Shown here: positions 16,115 through 24,426 of the stretch, one piece after another
Numbering within the stretch: the stretch's first letter is position 1
How the letters are laid out: every line of letters begins with the position of its first letter
From: a bacterium
GTDB lineage: Bacteria; Cyanobacteriota; Vampirovibrionia; Obscuribacterales; Obscuribacteraceae
Length of the DNA stretch: 64,000 bases
Assembly: GCA_018062085.1 (NCBI GenBank)
Contig: JAGOSY010000010.1
Coordinates: 1 to 64,000, forward strand
Direction of reading: 5' to 3'
The notes under the pieces: generated by a model
Databases searched by the model: none
What the model saw: only the letters and a program-made list of their open reading frames with translations
What the model was told of the DNA's origin: nothing
Translations under genes and position numbers: made by a program

Positions 16115-17323
16115 TTGACAGCCACTGCTGATTTGGAGCAGAGCGAATTAGAGCTAGATCAAGAGCTCGTGCGCCGAGAGTTTCCCGCCTCCGACTGCAC
16201 CTATCTCAATACCGGCAGCTGCGGCCGCAAGCCTGCGACCGTGCTCGCCGCAATCAATGAGGGTTGGCAGAAGCTCAATATCAATCCGACCTATGCCACA
16301 TTTCTTGATCTTGAGCCAATGCAATCGGCTCGTGCAGCCTTTTCTCGGTTGCTTGGTGTTGAACCCAGGCAGTTGATTCTGACACAGAACTCTACTCAGG
16401 GTCTACAGCTGATCATGCACAGCCTCTTGCTCGAAGCTGGCGATGAGCTAGTTACGACCAATACCGAACACGGCAGTGTCACATCAATTGCCAGGCACCT
16501 CGGCGAGACTCGCGGAGTGGTTACTAAGCGTTCTGACGCAGACCCTAAACTCGGCAGTCGCGCCCTTTGCGATGGCTTACTCAATCTCGTTACCGCAAAG
16601 ACCCGACTGATTGTTGTCAGCCAAATTAGTTCATACACTGGATGGCGTGCCGATCTTAGCCACCTTGAAAGCGAGGCCAAGAGCCGGGGTGTGCCAGTAT
16701 TGATAGATGGCGCTCATAGTATGGGGCAACTGGCCGGTGCTGAAATTATTGATGAGAGCAGCCTCTGGGTTGGCTCTGCCCACAAATGGCTGGGCGGACC
16801 CAATGGTACAGGGGTGGGCTATGTGGCACCAGAAATGGTATCACGACTAAAACCGGTGGCCGTAGGTGATCATTATTTTGATGCTCTCGCTGCCGACGCT
16901 GGAGATGTAACTCGATTCGAAAGCGGCGGTACTGCTGATGTGGTGCGCTGGTATGGCGTAATCAAAGCTTGTGAATTACAAGAAATCATTGGTGCCGAAA
17001 AGATTCGGCGCAAGCAATTTGCCTTGGCACAGTATCTGCGCCAAGAGCTTGAAAGGGCTTATCAACCGGAATTCCGACTGCCGAATTTGCAGAATAGCCT
17101 GGCCAGTGAAGCTACCGCTCTGGTTGCTTGCTATTGGCCAGAAGAAAGGGTCAAAGTGCCCGACTTACGCGAGGCACTCTGGAGCAAATATAAAATTTGG
17201 ATTCAACCAGATTTCCTCAATGCCAAACCTGGCTGCGGCATTAGAGTAGCCTGTCACTATTCCAACAATCGAACCGAGGTAGATAAACTGCTTGAAGGGC
17301 TGGGAGCGTTCATTGCAGTATGA
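16115..17323 (+). CDS. class V aminotransferase (cysteine desulfurase-like)
   Basis: A 402-residue PLP enzyme of the aminotransferase V / SufS-NifS-like family. Visible motifs are YLNTGSCGRKP near the N-terminus, LTQNSTQGLQ, ISSYTGWRADL, the cofactor Asp-His pair (VLIDGAHSMGQLAG) and the PLP-binding Lys224 in SAHKWLGGPNGTG. No clear catalytic Cys loop is seen, so desulfurase activity is not assured; isopenicillin-N-epimerase-like members are equally possible. TTG 16115 is preferred because GGAGAGGG (16100-16107) is seven bases upstream; an ATG at 16076 gives 13 more residues without an SD. Confidence 0.82.
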   Translation: MTATADLEQSELELDQELVRREFPASDCTYLNTGSCGRKPATVLAAINEGWQKLNINPTYATFLDLEPMQSARAAFSRLLGVEPRQLILTQNSTQGLQLIMHSLLLEAGDELVTTNTEHGSVTSIARHLGETRGVVTKRSDADPKLGSRALCDGLLNLVTAKTRLIVVSQISSYTGWRADLSHLESEAKSRGVPVLIDGAHSMGQLAGAEIIDESSLWVGSAHKWLGGPNGTGVGYVAPEMVSRLKPVAVGDHYFDALAADAGDVTRFESGGTADVVRWYGVIKACELQEIIGAEKIRRKQFALAQYLRQELERAYQPEFRLPNLQNSLASEATALVACYWPEERVKVPDLREALWSKYKIWIQPDFLNAKPGCGIRVACHYSNNRTEVDKLLEGLGAFIAV

Positions 17324-17390
17324 GCCCAACAAGCACTCGGCGTCTTAAAGCTGCCCGATTAATCTAGAAATATCTTCAGCATCAAAATGC

Positions 17391-17843
17391 TTAAGCGCGG
17401 CGCCAACATGTATTTGGTAATTTTGCTCGCTGACAGACTTCGCGCAGAACATCAATAGCTTTGGCAACATCAGTCAAGCATAGGTCGAAGTAATAACTGT
17501 TAGAATTTCCACCACCGCATCCGCCCATACAGCCAGCCGCAGCAGCCGCCAAAGCACTTAGTATGTCGTCCTCAAACCTCTCTCGAAACTCGCTTGAGAA
17601 CTCAAGAACAGTTTCTGTTAGTCGCAGTTGTGAGAACCCTTCGCTGCGACAAATAGAAAGCTCCGAAAGCTCATCTTGATCGAAGTCTAGCTCCCACTCT
17701 AAAGGCGGATTAGCAATTGGAAAATGCTCAAACATCCATGGAGCAACAATATTATCCTTAAGACCTGCTCTGGCACGCACTTGGCAAAGCTTGCTGCCCT
17801 TAAGCTCACCCAAAAATCTGTCGATTTGATTTAGAGCCTCCAC
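17391..17843 (-). CDS. hypothetical acidic protein with Cys/Gly-rich patch
   Basis: A 150-residue soluble protein with no recognised family. The middle is acidic (WELDFDQDELSEL) and residues about 105-115 form an Ala run followed by GCMGGCGGG, a small Cys/Gly-rich patch that could bind metal or be a loop. Start is GTG 17843. It is convergent with the aminotransferase and divergent from the amidohydrolase. Confidence 0.5.
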   Translation of the reverse strand: MEALNQIDRFLGELKGSKLCQVRARAGLKDNIVAPWMFEHFPIANPPLEWELDFDQDELSELSICRSEGFSQLRLTETVLEFSSEFRERFEDDILSALAAAAAGCMGGCGGGNSNSYYFDLCLTDVAKAIDVLREVCQRAKLPNTCWRRA

Positions 17844-17899
17844 TTGCTAAGATTAGCAGCACACTATAGCCAGAGTGAAATAGCCACTAAGCAAAAACC

Positions 17900-19678
17900 A
17901 TGCGCAAAATAAAAAGTATTCTTTGCCTGATTCCCCTAGCCGCATTTACCGGCTATTTTGCACTAGCACCAGCACTTGCCAATCAATCTAAGAAAGGCAC
18001 TGCGCAAGCCGATTTGATCATCAAGAACGCCAAGATCTACACCAGCGCAAATCCGCCATGGCAAAGCGCTCTAGCAATTGGCAATGGTCGCATTGTTCAA
18101 ATTGGTAGCGATGAAGAGACCCTCAAGCTAGCTGGTCCAAAAACCAAAATATTTGACGCTGACTCAAAGCTAATCATGCCTGGTTTTCACGACAGCCATG
18201 TACACCTAGCAGAAGGTGGTGCTGAGCTATTGCAATGCCGATTGAACACAGCAAAAAGCAGAGCAGATGTGCTGACGTTACTGCAAAAATGGCGCGCTGA
18301 AAAGCACCCAGAAAAACACTCTGGCAAGTGGCTACTAGCAGCAGGCCTGCCGCTACCAGCAGTGATGAAAGAGCCACTAGACTGTCACATTCTAGATCAA
18401 GTTTCTGCTAATCAACCAATTCTGGTTTATGCCGAAGACGGCCATTCAGCCTGGCTCAACAGCAAGGCCATGCAAATCGCCAAGATCACGAGCAGCTCCA
18501 AAACTACCTGTGGTGGCATAATCGAGCTAGATACAAAAGGACAACCAACTGGCTGCCTAAGAGAAGGTGCACTAGCCTTAGCACAAAAAGTACTGCCTGT
18601 TTTGTCACTAAAAGAACGCAGCGCCGCCTTAGCCAAGGCCATTGCCTTAGCCAATTCATTTGGCATCACTTCGGCCCAAGAAGCCCATGCCAACCCCGAA
18701 GTAATTACGGCCTACTACGATTTAGCTAAGCGCAAGCAGCTCAATCTCAAAGTAGTAGCAGCTCTCCACACCGGCACAATGACGCCGCTAGCTTATAAAC
18801 AAATAGAAGCAGCAGCTAACAAATATTCAAAATACAATCGCCTTAGCGCCCACAGCGCCAAAATATTTGCCGATGGCGTAATCGAATCACATACAGCAGC
18901 CTTACTAGAGCCATACAGTGACCGACTAGCACTTAAACAAGATAGCCCACAAGCGAACCAGCCAAAGAAACAAGCCCTCAATTTCGCCCCTAGCGAATTA
19001 ACTGCCATGGTAAAAGAATTGGCTAGTCGGGGCTTTCAAATACACATTCATGCCATTGGCGATGGCGCTGTGAGAGCGGCTCTTGATGCCTTTGAAGCCT
19101 TGCCAAGAAATGGCGATTTACGCCACCAAATTGCTCACTTGCAATTGGTCGCCCCAGAAGATCTCAAACGCTTCGCCGCCCTAAATGTAACAGCCAACTG
19201 TCAGGCCGCTTGGGCCTACCAAGATACCTACATTAAAGACTTAACCGCTCCGCTATTGGGCCAAGAACGCATGGCCCGGGTTTATCCCTTCAATAGCCTA
19301 AAGCAGGCTGGCGCGAGGCTAGCAGCAGGCTCAGATTGGACAGTCTCAACTCTCAACCCCCTTGAAGCGATGCAGACAGCAGTGACAAGGCAAGCACCAA
19401 AGCAACCAACAGAAAACACTGCCGACCTTGAGCCACCTCTAAACCCCAAGGAAGCGCTAAGCTTAAGCGACATAGCCAAGGCCTACACCACTGGCGGTGC
19501 CTACGTAAATCATTCAGAGCAACAGACAGGCAGCCTCGAAGTTGGCAAATGTGCCGACTTAGTCATGCTCGACAAAAATATTTTCGACCTGCCAAAAAAC
19601 GAAATCGCCAGTGCCAAAGTGCTCTTAACTCTAATAGACGGAAAGGCCGTCTACCAGGAGAGCAAGCTTTCTTTCTGA
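17900..19678 (+). CDS. exported amidohydrolase, family 3 (YtcJ-like)
   Basis: A 592-residue metal-dependent hydrolase with a signal peptide (about 1-27). Metal ligands of the amidohydrolase TIM-barrel are visible: FHDSHVHL, HIHAIGDGA, HQIAHLQLV and GSDWTVSTLNP. The C-terminal composite beta domain ends with GKCADLVMLDKNIF. Family members hydrolyse N-formyl, amide or similar bonds; the substrate cannot be told. It lies 60 bases before the first kinase gene, same strand, but is probably a separate unit. Confidence 0.88.
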   Translation: MRKIKSILCLIPLAAFTGYFALAPALANQSKKGTAQADLIIKNAKIYTSANPPWQSALAIGNGRIVQIGSDEETLKLAGPKTKIFDADSKLIMPGFHDSHVHLAEGGAELLQCRLNTAKSRADVLTLLQKWRAEKHPEKHSGKWLLAAGLPLPAVMKEPLDCHILDQVSANQPILVYAEDGHSAWLNSKAMQIAKITSSSKTTCGGIIELDTKGQPTGCLREGALALAQKVLPVLSLKERSAALAKAIALANSFGITSAQEAHANPEVITAYYDLAKRKQLNLKVVAALHTGTMTPLAYKQIEAAANKYSKYNRLSAHSAKIFADGVIESHTAALLEPYSDRLALKQDSPQANQPKKQALNFAPSELTAMVKELASRGFQIHIHAIGDGAVRAALDAFEALPRNGDLRHQIAHLQLVAPEDLKRFAALNVTANCQAAWAYQDTYIKDLTAPLLGQERMARVYPFNSLKQAGARLAAGSDWTVSTLNPLEAMQTAVTRQAPKQPTENTADLEPPLNPKEALSLSDIAKAYTTGGAYVNHSEQQTGSLEVGKCADLVMLDKNIFDLPKNEIASAKVLLTLIDGKAVYQESKLSF

Positions 19679-19739
19679 AGGGTTAAAACCAATCAAATTC
19701 TTCCTAGCTGGGAATAATAGGCGAGGGGAACAATTAATC

Positions 19740-21944
19740 TTGGAAAACAATGAACACAGTAAAACAGTAGTCATTGGTGAGACTGCCGCCTCGCCGAGCG
19801 GCAATCGAACCAGTGGCCAATTTACCCCAGGCGACGTGCTGGGCGGCACTTACAAGATTATGGATTTTCTTGGTCAAGGGGGAATGGGCTTTGTCTACCG
19901 AGTTGAGCACCTTCTGCTAGCCAAAGAGTTGGCCCTAAAAGTATTGAGAACCGACCAGGTATCAGAAGTAATCTGGCGTCGCTTCCAAACAGAAGCCCAA
20001 GCCATTGCCAGACTAGACCACGCCAACATAGTCAAAATTTATGACATGAATCAAACCCAAGATGGCGTTCCCTACTACACAATGGACCTCTTAGCTGGAG
20101 AATCTCTGGCTGATTACCTAGACCAACACGATTTCCTCCCGGTCGAACAGGCTTTGCCAATATTCCGTCAGATTTGCGCCGGCCTAGCCTACGCGCACGA
20201 TCGCGGAATTATCCACCGCGACATTAAACCGCCCAATATCATGCTGCTTGAAGGCTCGCAGCGGGTAGTTAAGATTGTCGACTTCGGCATTGCCAAACTT
20301 AGTGTCGCTGGCCAGCCGGGCCAGGGCCTAACTCGGCCTGGTGAAGTCTTTGGCAGCCCGCTTTACATGAGCCCAGAGCAGTGCTTGGGCTCGCCCATCG
20401 ACCACCGTACTGATATTTACTCAACCGGAATTACTTTCTTCGAGGCTCTTACAGGCAGAGCGCCCTTTATCGGCCGCAGCGCTGTTGAAACCACAGCCAT
20501 GCACCAGTCAGAACCGGCACCATCGTTGAAAGACATTGGTGAAATGGAGTATCCACCAAAGCTAGAGCGCATCATCGCAAAAATGCTGGCCAAAGCGCCA
20601 GAGCAGCGCTACCAATCATTAGCAGACACCGCCAGAGACTTACTCTTATTAGAACGCTCGCTCGGCCAGCCATCGCACAAACAAACACACAGCAGTAAGA
20701 CAACTGTTAACCTTGAAACAGATAGTAGTGATCAGTGGGATGACGGTGAAGACCAAGTTGAACCGAGTCTCATTGAAAGAATCCGAAACTCAGCAAAACC
20801 TATAACAGTAGCAGTTCTAGTGCTTGCAGCTGCCGCGCTATTAACCACCAGAATTCTCGCCCCAGCCCCCAGGCCCGCCAAAACGCTTGCGAGCCTCGAA
20901 GCAACAGACCAGCAGAACAAAAATGCTACCAGAATTCCAGCTAGCAGATCTTCAGCCACCACAGCGGAGTCCCGTGAGTCATCCGACGATGATGAATTCG
21001 CAAGACAGCTTGCACAGGAACAAGACCCCCTATTCCTCCCCGAAATTGGCCCCAACAAACCACTTTTTAGCAAAGTAATCGGCAAAGGCGCCTCCAAATT
21101 TCGGCAATTCACCATGCCGACAGAATTGAACCTCGGCACAATTGAATACGGTAGTCGCAAACGTAACCAGCAGAACGCTCAAGGCACCTTTACGATACCA
21201 GAAAATGAAACACGCAAATTCTATCCCAGTCAATCGGCGGCCACCCACAGCAAGATATTCAAGCGTTTTCAAGACGGTGATTTTCAAACATTTGACTGCA
21301 AAAAGACACTAGGTGCACACGATGATTTAATAGAAAATATCAGCCATATCAAGTCAATCACCAATTTGCAAATGAGTGGCAACGATTTCAGTAACTCCTC
21401 AGTTAAATATATCGATAGACTAACAAATCTCACAGACCTCGGTGTTGCTGTAACAGCGATAACAAGCGAAGCCCTGGCAGAAAGCAGCATCCCAATGCGA
21501 CTCCGATGCATAAACTTAAGCCTTAAAGATGCCTCTGCCCTTATCAAGGCCATGCGCAATTCGAAAAAGGCCACCCACCTCACCCTCGAGAGATGCCACA
21601 TCGATGGCGCTGCTATCGAAGCGCTTAGCACTATGCCAAATCTAGAAAAACTAGAAATAGGCAACAACAACCTATCGAATGAAGACCTTAAACCCCTGAC
21701 TAAACTCAAAAAACTGCGTTTTTTGGAACTGCAAGGGTGCCGGGAACTAACAGCTGAAATCATTCCCACCTTGTCTCAAATAGATGGCCTTAAGCGTGTC
21801 AAGCTGAGCCTTGACAGCTGGAGCCCGCAAGACCAAAAGCGCCTTAAACAAGCTTTACTGCCCTGTGAAGTGCTCGATCACGATAGACCAGATGAGTCCA
21901 ATAGAAAAATAGAGGAACAGCTAGCCCCAGCGAACTCGAATTGA
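19740..21944 (+). CDS. receptor-like Ser/Thr kinase with extracytoplasmic LRR sensor
   Basis: A 734-residue Hanks-type kinase. The cytoplasmic kinase domain spans about residues 38-305: glycine loop GQGGMGFVY, Lys67 in ALKVL, HRDIKPPN (159-166), DFGIAK (181-186), and APE equivalent SPEQ. One membrane helix (about 354-373) follows. The outer part contains the short module MPTELNLGTI (459-468) and about seven leucine-rich repeats (about 535-715; e.g. NLEKLEIGNNNLSNEDLKPL). The same module plus LRR layout recurs in the secreted proteins at 36686 and 54879. TTG 19740 is the best start; GAGGGG lies upstream. Substrate and ligand are unknown. Confidence 0.88.
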   Translation: MENNEHSKTVVIGETAASPSGNRTSGQFTPGDVLGGTYKIMDFLGQGGMGFVYRVEHLLLAKELALKVLRTDQVSEVIWRRFQTEAQAIARLDHANIVKIYDMNQTQDGVPYYTMDLLAGESLADYLDQHDFLPVEQALPIFRQICAGLAYAHDRGIIHRDIKPPNIMLLEGSQRVVKIVDFGIAKLSVAGQPGQGLTRPGEVFGSPLYMSPEQCLGSPIDHRTDIYSTGITFFEALTGRAPFIGRSAVETTAMHQSEPAPSLKDIGEMEYPPKLERIIAKMLAKAPEQRYQSLADTARDLLLLERSLGQPSHKQTHSSKTTVNLETDSSDQWDDGEDQVEPSLIERIRNSAKPITVAVLVLAAAALLTTRILAPAPRPAKTLASLEATDQQNKNATRIPASRSSATTAESRESSDDDEFARQLAQEQDPLFLPEIGPNKPLFSKVIGKGASKFRQFTMPTELNLGTIEYGSRKRNQQNAQGTFTIPENETRKFYPSQSAATHSKIFKRFQDGDFQTFDCKKTLGAHDDLIENISHIKSITNLQMSGNDFSNSSVKYIDRLTNLTDLGVAVTAITSEALAESSIPMRLRCINLSLKDASALIKAMRNSKKATHLTLERCHIDGAAIEALSTMPNLEKLEIGNNNLSNEDLKPLTKLKKLRFLELQGCRELTAEIIPTLSQIDGLKRVKLSLDSWSPQDQKRLKQALLPCEVLDHDRPDESNRKIEEQLAPANSN

Positions 21945-21999
21945 GCAAAATAGACGTAGAATAAGAGCAGTTGGTGGGACCGGTGGGAATGGTAGTAAA

Positions 22000-23118
22000 T
22001 TGCAAAACCAGTTTCAGAGACCCAAAACCAGTATCACTATCAAAGAAGGCGACACCTTCGCTGGCTCTTATCGCATCATCTCTCAAATTGGCCACGGCGG
22101 GATGGGTGCCGTCTACCGCGTTCATCACGCCTTTCTCAATCGCGAATTTGCGCTTAAGACAATTCCCCCAGACGAAGTAACCAAAGAAAGTTGGGCTCGC
22201 TTTCAAATGGAAGCCAAGTCTGTGGCAAAGCTAGAGCACAAAAATATGGTCAAGATCTATGACCTTGGCATTGCTGAAGGCAAGTTTCCCTACTATGTCA
22301 TGGACCTTCTAGAAGGAGAGTCGCTGGCAGAGCTACTTAAGCGCCAAGCCACCCTGCCACTAGCAGAAGCCCTTGAGATATTCTGCCAAATCGCTGACGG
22401 CCTCAACTTCGCCCATGAACGCGGTTTCGTTCATCGCGATATCAAGCCAGGAAATATTATGCTCACCTTCGACAAAGGTGCCACCAAGCCCACAGTGAAA
22501 ATCCTCGATTTCGGCATTGCCAAACTGGCCACTCCCACAGGTCAAGACTGTGCCGCCACAACAAACACTGGCGCCATTTTTGGCAGCCCACTTTACATGA
22601 GTCCAGAGCAATGCCGCGGCGCTGAAGTCGACCCCCGCTCAGACATATATTCGATTGGTTGTGCCCTCTACGAAACCCTAACTGGTGCCCCGCCCTTCAT
22701 GGGCGACAGTGCTCTGATCACCATGGTCAAACACCAAAAAGAAATTCCGTTGAAGCTACGCGAAGCCTCTTTGGGCAAAGATTTTCCCGAAGGCATAGAA
22801 ATAATTGTCTCCCGCCTTTTAGCAAAAGAGAAAGCCGATCGCTATCAATCATTGACCGATTTACACAACGATCTTCTTGCTGTCAAAAGCGGCAAGCCTC
22901 TGACAACGCAATATTTCAACAATAAGCGTGTGCAAGAGGCCTATGACGACGACGATGATTATGATGAAGATGAAGAAGACGACTACGAAGAAAATAATCA
23001 GTCATCGGGCATGCCAAAAATAGTAATTGTCGCCATCATCATCGCCACAGTTTTACTTTTAGCAGCCACAATTTTGCTAATTTACGTGCTCACCACTGGT
23101 CAGGGCCTTGGCGGCTAG
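22000..23118 (+). CDS. tail-anchored Ser/Thr kinase with acidic linker
   Basis: A 372-residue Hanks-type kinase. The catalytic domain fills about residues 24-305 (GHGGMGAVYRVHH loop, ALKTI Lys, HRDIKPGN, DFGIAKL, SPEQCRG). It is followed by a very acidic Asp/Glu/Tyr linker (about 318-336) and a single C-terminal helix (about 345-367) with almost no outside part. It is therefore likely to sense the membrane or a partner, not a soluble ligand. TTG 22000 is taken as start. It lies 55 bases after the LRR kinase, whose catalytic domain is closely similar (probable tandem duplication). Confidence 0.88.
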   Translation: MQNQFQRPKTSITIKEGDTFAGSYRIISQIGHGGMGAVYRVHHAFLNREFALKTIPPDEVTKESWARFQMEAKSVAKLEHKNMVKIYDLGIAEGKFPYYVMDLLEGESLAELLKRQATLPLAEALEIFCQIADGLNFAHERGFVHRDIKPGNIMLTFDKGATKPTVKILDFGIAKLATPTGQDCAATTNTGAIFGSPLYMSPEQCRGAEVDPRSDIYSIGCALYETLTGAPPFMGDSALITMVKHQKEIPLKLREASLGKDFPEGIEIIVSRLLAKEKADRYQSLTDLHNDLLAVKSGKPLTTQYFNNKRVQEAYDDDDDYDEDEEDDYEENNQSSGMPKIVIVAIIIATVLLLAATILLIYVLTTGQGLGG

Positions 23119-23132
23119 AAGCCACGATTCAC

Positions 23133-24212
23133 ATGGAACACAAAAACAGATTCAAAGGTGTCTTTCTTGCAGCAGCGGCCGCAGCACTGTTTGGCATGAG
23201 CACGCCACTAGCCAAACTGCTAGAACAAGAAATCGCTCCTGTTATGCTCGCGAGCCTTTTTTATCTTGGCACAGGAATTGGCTTTGCTCTGCTTTCGGCG
23301 CTCTCTGGGTCAAGAAAAAAACAAAGCAAGACCTTGTTTTTGAGCCGCGCTGACTTACCCGCTCTGACTGTTGTAGTCACAGCAGGCGGAATTTTTGCAC
23401 CAGTTTGCTTGATGATTGGACTAAGCTATAGCAGTGCCAGTTCAGCATCTCTATTGCTCAACCTAGAGGCGGTCTTAACTGCGCTAATTGCCTGGGTCTA
23501 TTTTCACGAGAACTGCGATAACAAAATCATACTAGGAATGTTCGCTATCACCGCGGGTGGTGCTGTACTTAGTTTAGATGGAGCCCTTCCATCTAACATT
23601 TTAGGCCCGCTCTTAATTACCCTAGCATGCCTAGGTTGGGCTATCGACAACAATTTCACTAGAAAAATCGCCGCCGCTGATGCCAAGCAAATAGCCATGA
23701 TCAAAGGCTTGGTTGCCGGCCTAATCAACCTAGCTATCGCCCTTGCCCTTGGTCAAAAACTCCCAAACTCAGAAGCTATAAGCGCGGCACTTTTGCTTGG
23801 CTTCGTTGGCTATGGTCTCAGTCTCGTGTTCTATGTCATGGCCTTACGCGATCTCGGCAACGCCCGCACCAGTGCTTACTTTGCTACCGCACCATTTCTT
23901 GGCGCAATACTCTCTCTTCTCATTTTTCACGAACCAATCACTGCTCAACTAGCGCTGGCTGCTATTCTAATGGGAGTTGGGGTCTACTTGCACATCAGCG
24001 AGCAGCATGAGCACATCCACAATCACGAAGAATTGGAGCACGAACACGAGCATGTGCACGATCTTCATCACCGCCACGAGCACGCCAGCGGAGACGAACC
24101 ATCTCAGAGAAAAGATGGAAGTGAAGTACCCCATACCCACAAACACCAACACGAAAGTTTGAAGCATAGCCATACTCACTATCCAGACTTGCATCACAGA
24201 CACAGACACTAG
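23133..24212 (+). CDS. EamA/DMT-family transporter with His-rich cytoplasmic tail
   Basis: A 359-residue protein: ten hydrophobic helices in two EamA repeats (residues about 7-285; family pattern SASLLLNLEAVLTALIAW and NARTSAYFATAPFLGA), then a ~72-residue tail with a very high His content (HEHIHNHEELEHEHEHVHD and on to HHRHRH). DMT transporters export small metabolites or amino acids. His-rich tails are typical of metal transporters such as ZIP and CDF, so this one may be Zn/Ni/Co-regulated or carry metal. It begins 14 bases after the kinase gene with no strong SD. Confidence 0.88.
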   Translation: MEHKNRFKGVFLAAAAAALFGMSTPLAKLLEQEIAPVMLASLFYLGTGIGFALLSALSGSRKKQSKTLFLSRADLPALTVVVTAGGIFAPVCLMIGLSYSSASSASLLLNLEAVLTALIAWVYFHENCDNKIILGMFAITAGGAVLSLDGALPSNILGPLLITLACLGWAIDNNFTRKIAAADAKQIAMIKGLVAGLINLAIALALGQKLPNSEAISAALLLGFVGYGLSLVFYVMALRDLGNARTSAYFATAPFLGAILSLLIFHEPITAQLALAAILMGVGVYLHISEQHEHIHNHEELEHEHEHVHDLHHRHEHASGDEPSQRKDGSEVPHTHKHQHESLKHSHTHYPDLHHRHRH

Positions 24213-24221
24213 CCACGAGCA

Positions 24222-24270
24222 CTAGTTGTAAGTCCTAGTTATAAGTCCTAGTTATAAGTCCTAGTCGTAG
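24222..24270 (+). repeat. 13-bp tandem repeat, about 3.7 copies
   Basis: Three consecutive copies of CTAGTTRTAAGTC (24222-24234, 24235-24247, 24248-24260) and a partial fourth follow the EamA gene. The copies differ at one base. No coding role; possibly slippage-prone spacer DNA. Confidence 0.85.
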
Positions 24271-24426
24271 TTCCAGAACCTAATACCAGGTGATCACCCG
24301 AAAGAGTGAGGGCTCAAGCAATTTGGACGTGGAATAATAAGAAAGTCAGTTCCTATCACACAGGGCTTTAGTAGTCACCATGATACCAATAGCCACCGGT
24401 CCATCATTTGGCAAGATACGGACCTA

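Noticed and set aside
20732..21160. 142-residue antisense frame inside the LRR kinase gene
   Set aside because: Composition follows the sense gene's codon bias; no SD or family features.
23967..24222. Antisense Val-rich frames over the His-rich tail
   Set aside because: Reverse complement of His codons yields Val/Met by necessity.
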